A stretch of 64,000 nucleotides of DNA from an uncultured Rhodospirillales bacterium. Its GTDB lineage: Bacteria > Pseudomonadota > Alphaproteobacteria > Reyranellales > Reyranellaceae. The notes under the pieces were generated by a model. The model did not search any database. It was not told where the DNA came from and saw only the letters and a list, made by a program, of their open reading frames with translations. The stretch spans positions 1 to 64,000 of the forward strand of contig CAMFJT010000004.1 of NCBI GenBank assembly GCA_945957125.1, in the 5' to 3' direction. Both the position numbers and the translations under genes were made by a program. Of the stretch, positions 59,172 to 64,000 are shown one piece after another; within the stretch, counting starts at the first letter, position 1, and every line of letters begins with the position of its first letter.

Positions 59172-61242
59172 CGCCGCACAGGCGTGCCGCGACGGCGGCA
59201 GCGTCAGGGGTCGCGGGAGCTACGGGCAACGCATCGATGGTAGTCGCCTGCTCGATCAACGCTCGCGCATCGGCAGGCAGCAGCAGGCGGCGCTCGACCT
59301 CCCGGGCGGCCGCCTTGCGCACGGCACAGGCATAGCCCTGCCTGCTGCCGTAGCGTTCCTCGAGCGAGGGGCGCGGATCGCCGGAGTCCAGCCGTTCCGC
59401 GCGCGTCTTCGCGAAGGGAATGTAACCGCCGGTGAGGCCGCCGCCGCAGGGCTGCCCTTTGAAGAAGCCACCGGCCGTCACGTTCCACCCGGTATAGGTG
59501 CCGAGCGGCGCCTGGTGCTGGACGGACGGTAGACCGGCGGTCTCGTTGCCATCGGCATCGAGCTTCGGCATCAGCGCCGGCTGCGTATTACGAATGAGCG
59601 GCGGCCATTGGCCGAGAATGCCGCGGAACTCGTTCGCATTGAATCCGGAGCCATAGTCGTAATCCATCAACCCGATCGCCATTCCGTCCGGTACCGGCGT
59701 CTCCGGAATCGGCGGCCAGCCCATGGCCGCGGCGCTGTTGGCCGCGAGCTCGCCGGCGGACAGCCGAGGGAAAGCGCTGGGCGGCGGCTCGACGCCGCGA
59801 GTGACCCATTGCACCAGCACCTGCGCGAGCGCGGCCATCTGCTCCTTCTCGGGATTCGGATTTTTCGCCAGCACGCAGCCGGCGGCGGCTGCCGGCCGAT
59901 GCACGAAACCGCCCTGGTCGTCGCCGCCATGCGTCACGCCGGGGAAGTAGTAGCGGCGCACTTCACCCGGCAGGGGCAGGTCTGCCTTGCTGTCCGTCCC
60001 GGTGAGCGCCACCGTAAACAGCCGTGCGTTGAACTCGGCCGACCCGAAGGTCTCGAAGATCTTGGGGCAGGTGTTGGATGCGCGGCAACGATCGAGCAGG
60101 CTCGCCGGCGCCCGGCCGCGCGCATCGTCCCGGTAGGTCGACCACCACAGCACGCCCTCGCCGCCGGGCTCGTACAGTGTGCCGGAGCCGCTCGGCAGGC
60201 CGAAGCGGATGTTGACCGCCGTGAGCCGGCCGGCGATGTGCGGATTGGCGCCGTCGAACACGATGCGCCTGGCCTCGTCCTGGTTGAAGCCCTGCAGCAG
60301 GAAGGTCTTGAGCGCGTTGCCCGACTGCGAGGTACCGTGCCCGATCGCCCAGTTCACCCGTCCCGCCAGAGGATTGGGCGTGCCGGCATCGTCATGCGCC
60401 TCGTAGCGGAAGAACGACGCCACGTCGCGGATCGCCGCCAGCCCGATCCCCAGGACGAGGGGATCGCGGACACGGTAGGTCACCTCGTAGAGCAGCGCCG
60501 GATCGAAACCGCCCTTCACGCAGATCATGCGCGGATGCGGCTTGCCGGGGAAGGCGGCGCTTCGGCAATCGGCGAATGCCCAGTCGCTCGACGGCACTTC
60601 CTGCACGCCGCTCAGCTCGCCGCTGCGCTTCTCGCCGCGCTTGGTGACCAGCTTCGCGTCCCGCGTGTCGAGCGAAGCGGCATCGTAGGGGATGGCATTC
60701 GCAAGCATGGCGAGCGGCCGCGTGCCGGTGCCCGCGGGAACGTCCGCGAGCCGCGCCAGCACCGTGCCGGTGATGGACGAGCCGTCGGCATTTCGCGCGA
60801 CCGGGACCTGGACCGTATAATTCGTCGCCGTGGGGGCAATGTCGCCCTGCCAGCCGTTCATCAGCGTCACGTGGCCGTAGGGCGCCATGCTCCCGAAGGT
60901 GCGCAACGGTCCGCCGCGGTTGACCAGCTCGTACCACAGCACGCCGCTCGCCTTGGCCATGTCGACGGGCTTGGCGAGTGAGAAGGTGGTGCCGTACTCG
61001 ACCAGCCCCTGGGCGTTGCGCGGCGCCAGCGCCAGATCGGTGATGATGGCATTTCCCGGAGCGTCCGGATCGAGCACGCCGAAAGCGGTGCCGCGCAGCG
61101 TCTCGTAGCTGCCGTCGGCGCTGCGTTCGCTGCGCTCGATCTCGATGCGGACGATCCTCGCCTGCGCGGAAAACGACGCCGCCGCCAGTCCGCAGGCGAG
61201 CAGGACGCCCGCCATCCGTTGGGATCTCGGGAACATACGCAT
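59167..61242 (-). CDS. Large secreted alpha/beta-hydrolase-like protein (Abhydrolase_10 type)
   Basis: 691 residues from ATG 61242. A signal peptide ends near FSAQAR (about residue 28). The serine-esterase-like GHGTSQSGN elbow lies in the middle region, preceded by ASFFRYEAHDD and followed by VTHGGDDQGG as possible acid or histidine regions. Many cysteines suggest disulfides. The layout fits the 'alpha/beta hydrolase domain' family often found in tannase/aryl-esterase-like secreted enzymes. It is divergent from the CreA-like gene. Confidence 0.78.
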   Translation of the reverse strand: MRMFPRSQRMAGVLLACGLAAASFSAQARIVRIEIERSERSADGSYETLRGTAFGVLDPDAPGNAIITDLALAPRNAQGLVEYGTTFSLAKPVDMAKASGVLWYELVNRGGPLRTFGSMAPYGHVTLMNGWQGDIAPTATNYTVQVPVARNADGSSITGTVLARLADVPAGTGTRPLAMLANAIPYDAASLDTRDAKLVTKRGEKRSGELSGVQEVPSSDWAFADCRSAAFPGKPHPRMICVKGGFDPALLYEVTYRVRDPLVLGIGLAAIRDVASFFRYEAHDDAGTPNPLAGRVNWAIGHGTSQSGNALKTFLLQGFNQDEARRIVFDGANPHIAGRLTAVNIRFGLPSGSGTLYEPGGEGVLWWSTYRDDARGRAPASLLDRCRASNTCPKIFETFGSAEFNARLFTVALTGTDSKADLPLPGEVRRYYFPGVTHGGDDQGGFVHRPAAAAGCVLAKNPNPEKEQMAALAQVLVQWVTRGVEPPPSAFPRLSAGELAANSAAAMGWPPIPETPVPDGMAIGLMDYDYGSGFNANEFRGILGQWPPLIRNTQPALMPKLDADGNETAGLPSVQHQAPLGTYTGWNVTAGGFFKGQPCGGGLTGGYIPFAKTRAERLDSGDPRPSLEERYGSRQGYACAVRKAAAREVERRLLLPADARALIEQATTIDALPVAPATPDAAAVAARLCGE

Positions 61243-61393
61243 GGGCTCTCCGCACGTTCGATGCCGGATGCCTGCTCCGGCGCGCTCCGACCTATGTCAG
61301 TCGACTAGACGTGCGACAACTGTCGAATAAGGTCCTTGGCGAGAGGACGGCGCCAACCCATCTATCGGGCTTGCCGTCCGGAGGATTTCGAAG

Positions 61394-61855
61394 ATGCGTC
61401 GTGCCTGGCTCGCCCTGTTCCTGTCCCTGCTCGCCTTGCCGGCCCTCGCCGAGGATGTCGGCTCGGTCGGCTATCAGTTCAAATGGCTGGGACCGAACGA
61501 CAAGATCGTGGTCGAGGCGTTCGACGATCCCGACGTGCCCGGCGTCACCTGCTACATGAGCCATGCCCGGACCGGCGGCATCAAGGGCGCGATCGGGCTG
61601 GCCGAAGACCCGGGCGAGGCCTCAATCGCCTGCCGCCAGGTCGGGCCGGTCGACGTCGAGAAGCTGGACAAGATCAGAAGCCCGCACGAGGTGTTCAGCT
61701 CGCGCGCCTCGCTGATCTTCAAGACCACCCAGGTCACCCGCTTCTGGGACGCCAAGCGCAAGGCGCTGGTCTACCTCGTCTACACCGACCGCATCATCGA
61801 GGGCAGCCCGCGCAACTCGATCAGCGTCGTGCCGGTCGGCGTGCCGGCAAAGTAG
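61394..61855 (+). CDS. creA: CreA-family protein
   Basis: 153 residues with a signal peptide ending at LPALAED (about residue 20) and the family pattern [34 protein letters not shown] and SHARTGG. CreA is conserved in many proteobacteria; its molecular role is unclear. GGAGG lies just upstream. It converges with the oxygenase-like gene 2 bp from its stop. Confidence 0.88.
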   Translation: [153 protein letters not shown]

Positions 61856-61857
61856 GC

Positions 61858-62598
61858 TCAGGCGCGAAAGAGGAAGGTTCCCAGCAAGACCCAGCGCGCC
61901 GCCTTCGGCGTGCCCACGAGCGGCGTGGTGTAGTGCCAGAACGGCAGGCGGTAGGCCGTCACCGTGGCCGGCGCGGCGACCGAGGCGATCTCGCTGAAAT
62001 GGCCGGCGCGGCCGTAGACCAGCCATTGATGCGCCACGCCCGGCGTGCACAGGCTGAGATGCAGGTCGATGTAGCCGCGCCTGGCCTCGGGATTCTCGGG
62101 ATGGTGGTCATTGTGCGGGCCGGCATAATCGCCGGGGCCGTAGCGCAGCACCTGCAGCCCCCACCCCGTCCGCAGCCGGCGGCCGGCCAGCGCCTCGGCG
62201 AAGGCGCGGTACGAGGCGGAGCGCATCATCCGCACCAGCCCGACCTGCTCCGCGGCCTTCACCCCGGGCTCGCGCCGGCTCTCGAAGAAGATGGTGCGCG
62301 CGCGGCTGGTCTTGGGCAGCAGCTCGCCATAGTCGCGGCGCATCTCCCATATCGATTCGGGCGGAATCGGCTTGGCAAGCGGCTCGAGCACCGATGTCAG
62401 CGCCGCCTCGAGCACGCGCCGCACGCGCGCCGCCTTCGCGCGGTCGAGCAGGTCATCGGCGGCGAGGAAGCGTCGTTTCGGATCGGCCAGCGCGCCGCAC
62501 AGAGGATGCGTGCCGGCCAGCACGCGCTTGCCGGCGCGACTCAGCAGGTCCTCGAACTCCTGTGGGATCACGCGTTCCGCCGGGCCTCTGCGAGCCAT
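61858..62598 (-). CDS. 2-oxoglutarate/Fe(II)-oxygenase-like protein
   Basis: 246 residues. The jelly-roll segment RYGPGDYAGPHNDHHPENPEARRGYIDLHLSL contains the HxD iron motif (His-Asn-Asp), with YRLPFWHYTTPL as the distal part. The two iron ligands are clear; the third histidine is not certain. It resembles SM-20/prolyl-hydroxylase-like or AlkB-like dioxygenases. Its start overlaps the last 31 bases of the TPR gene upstream (62568-62598), an unusually large overlap for this window. Confidence 0.75.
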   Translation of the reverse strand: MARRGPAERVIPQEFEDLLSRAGKRVLAGTHPLCGALADPKRRFLAADDLLDRAKAARVRRVLEAALTSVLEPLAKPIPPESIWEMRRDYGELLPKTSRARTIFFESRREPGVKAAEQVGLVRMMRSASYRAFAEALAGRRLRTGWGLQVLRYGPGDYAGPHNDHHPENPEARRGYIDLHLSLCTPGVAHQWLVYGRAGHFSEIASVAAPATVTAYRLPFWHYTTPLVGTPKAARWVLLGTFLFRA

Positions 62599-63314
62599 TC
62601 TCGATCGGCCGGCTCGAGCTGGCCGACGCCGCGGCCGTAGGTCCGCACGGCATCGGCGAAGACTTCCTTGCTGCGCTCCGCCTCGCCTGCCTTCTTCAGG
62701 AGCAGGCCATAGCGCACCTGTGCTTCGGGGCCCGACGTATAGCCGATGAGCCCACGCCAGGCGTCGGTCGCCTCCTGCAGGCGGCCCGCCCCTTCGAGCG
62801 ACCGCGCCTGGATCAGTCGGGCCTCCCGCGACTCGTACTCGGGACTGCTGCGATAGAGCCGGTCGAGCGCTTCGGCGGCGCCCTTGTGGTCACCGCGGCC
62901 GGACAGCGCTTTCGCCAGCCCGATCAGCAGGGCCGGATCGTCCTCCAGGGGGCCGACCAGCGCGGCGCGATAGAGCGTTTCGGCTTCGGCCCATTGCCCG
63001 CGCTTCATGCGCTCCTCGGCGAGCCGGCGACGGTTGTCGGCGGTGTCGGCGATCTCCAGGTTGGCCTTGCCCTCGCGCAGGGCACGGTTGGGATCGAGCG
63101 CCTCGCCGATTTCCGACACCGCCCGCCGCGCCGCGCGGCTGTTGCGCATGGCGGGCAGCACCTCGATCAGCAGGTAGGCGATCGAGCCGAGGCCCGGCAG
63201 GAAGATCAGGATCAGCAGCCAGTAATTGATCCGGCCGCTCCTGATCGCGTGCACGATACAGCCGACGTAGACGGCAAGTCCCAGCAGGCCGGCGAGCGAG
63301 AGGTTGAAATCCAT
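62568..63314 (-). CDS. Membrane-anchored TPR protein with PLDc_N-like N-terminus
   Basis: 248 residues from ATG 63314. An N-terminal segment of about 55 residues with two transmembrane stretches (LAGLLGLAVYVGCIVHAI and INYWLLILIFLPGLGSIAYLLIEVLP) resembles the phospholipase-D-N-terminal membrane motif. Four or so tetratricopeptide repeats follow from about residue 90 (AETLYRAAL, ALLIGLAKALSGRGDHKGA, ARLIQARSLEGAGRLQEA). It probably organises proteins at the inner membrane. Divergent from the UbiD-family gene by 42 bp. Confidence 0.83.
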   Translation of the reverse strand: MDFNLSLAGLLGLAVYVGCIVHAIRSGRINYWLLILIFLPGLGSIAYLLIEVLPAMRNSRAARRAVSEIGEALDPNRALREGKANLEIADTADNRRRLAEERMKRGQWAEAETLYRAALVGPLEDDPALLIGLAKALSGRGDHKGAAEALDRLYRSSPEYESREARLIQARSLEGAGRLQEATDAWRGLIGYTSGPEAQVRYGLLLKKAGEAERSKEVFADAVRTYGRGVGQLEPADREWLAEARRNA

Positions 63315-63356
63315 GTCGGCCGTTGCCTCCCACATACCGGCCGTCTAAGCAACACC

Positions 63357-64000
63357 ATGCCCTACGCCTCGCTCCGCGACTTCATCGCCCGCCTCGAACG
63401 GGCGGGCCGGCTGGTGCGCGTCAAGGCACCGGTGTCGCCGGTGCTGGAGATGACCGAGATCCAGACCCGCCTGCTCGCCGAGCAGGGACCGGCGGTGCTG
63501 TTCGAGAACGTCACCGGCTTCGACATGCCGGTACTGGTCAACCTGTTCGGCACGGTCGAGCGGGTGGCCTGGGGCATGGACCGCGAGCCGCACCAGTTGC
63601 GCGGCGTGGGCGAGACGCTGGCCTTCCTGCGCCAGCCCGAGCCGCCCGGCGGCTGGCGCGAGGCGCTCGACATGCTGCCGATGCTGCGCACGGTGATGGC
63701 GATGAAGCCGCGCACCGTCGGCTCCGCGCCCTGCCAGGAGATCGTGCTGCGGGGCGACGAGGTCGATCTCGGCCGGCTGCCGATCCAGACATGCTGGCCG
63801 GGCGAGCCGGCGCCGTTGATCACCTGGCCGCTGGTCGTGACGCAGGGCCCCAACCCGAAGGGGGACAAGCAGGACAGCTTCAACCTCGGCATCTACCGCC
63901 TGCAGGTGACCGGCCGGAACACCACGCTGATGCGCTGGCTGAAGCACCGCGGCGGCGCGCAGCACCACGCGCGCTGGAAGGGCGCGGGCAAGCGCGAGCC
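63357..64000 (+). CDS. UbiD-family decarboxylase, 5' part (truncated by window end)
   Basis: The first 214 codons from ATG 63357 are present; the gene continues past 64000. It starts MPYASLRDFIARLERAGRLVRV, and has GPAVLFENVTGFDMPVLVNLFGT and VDLGRLPIQTCWPGEPAPLITWPLVVTQGP, the N-terminal half of UbiD enzymes, which use prenylated FMN to decarboxylate unsaturated or aromatic acids. The catalytic Glu and prFMN-binding Arg region lie in the missing part. It could be ubiquinone-type UbiD or a catabolic decarboxylase; ubiA is about 10 kb away. Confidence 0.9.
   Translation, partial: MPYASLRDFIARLERAGRLVRVKAPVSPVLEMTEIQTRLLAEQGPAVLFENVTGFDMPVLVNLFGTVERVAWGMDREPHQLRGVGETLAFLRQPEPPGGWREALDMLPMLRTVMAMKPRTVGSAPCQEIVLRGDEVDLGRLPIQTCWPGEPAPLITWPLVVTQGPNPKGDKQDSFNLGIYRLQVTGRNTTLMRWLKHRGGAQHHARWKGAGKRE

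Overview
This 64 kb window is GC-rich, densely coded DNA with many 1-4 base stop/start overlaps. It looks like the chromosome of an alphaproteobacterium. Support comes from the gshA/rsmE/ubiA neighbourhood, trxC, tldD, a CreA-like protein, and many short-chain dehydrogenases, amidohydrolases, Bug-type and family-5 solute receptors. The profile suits a soil or water heterotroph of the Reyranella/Rhodospirillales/Hyphomicrobiales kind; the genus is a guess. There is no phage, conjugation gene, transposase or CRISPR array. The only RNA gene is a tRNA-Leu(CAA).

Layout. 0.7-4.4 kb: SDR, two tandem polysaccharide-deacetylase-fold hydrolases and an acyl-CoA-dehydrogenase-like flavoprotein. 5.3-12.5 kb: a divergent aromatic-degradation cluster (amidohydrolase and atypical SDR leftward; SDR, FadR-type regulator, Bug receptor, Rieske oxygenase alpha and beta, extradiol dioxygenase rightward). 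12.6-17.2 kb leftward: amidohydrolase, thioredoxin 2, AI-2E-type permease, DUF4239-like protein and patatin-like lipoprotein. 17.3-19.1 kb: luciferase-like monooxygenase and a two-domain carboxymuconolactone-decarboxylase-like protein. 19.1-32.8 kb is one long leftward stretch holding a complete oligopeptide-type ABC transporter, an FAH-fold enzyme with a quinone oxidoreductase, a second substrate-binding protein, and a gamma-glutamyltransferase / DUF917 / hydantoinase-A operon.

33-46 kb: quinone oxidoreductases, YghU-like GST, nitronate monooxygenase, a Crp-type regulator with a CitE-like lyase and an amidohydrolase, a methyltransferase, the tRNA, an acyl-CoA synthetase operon and tldD. 46-55 kb: a third family-5 binding protein, a PanE-like reductase, gshA, rsmE, ubiA and a methyltransferase. 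55-64 kb: EamA transporter, an unusual PLP enzyme / NifU-domain / ATP-grasp operon, a large secreted hydrolase, a CreA-like protein, a 2OG-oxygenase-like protein, a TPR membrane protein and the start of a UbiD-family decarboxylase that runs off the window.

The most notable non-coding signals are three families of intergenic palindromic elements. In one family, two copies differ only at positions that preserve pairing in an internal hairpin (12.5 and 24.8 kb). A second is a ~140 bp compound inverted repeat (34.1 and 51.9 kb) with a possible solo arm at 8.8 kb. A third, at 28.4 kb, has become the last codons of a hydantoinase gene.
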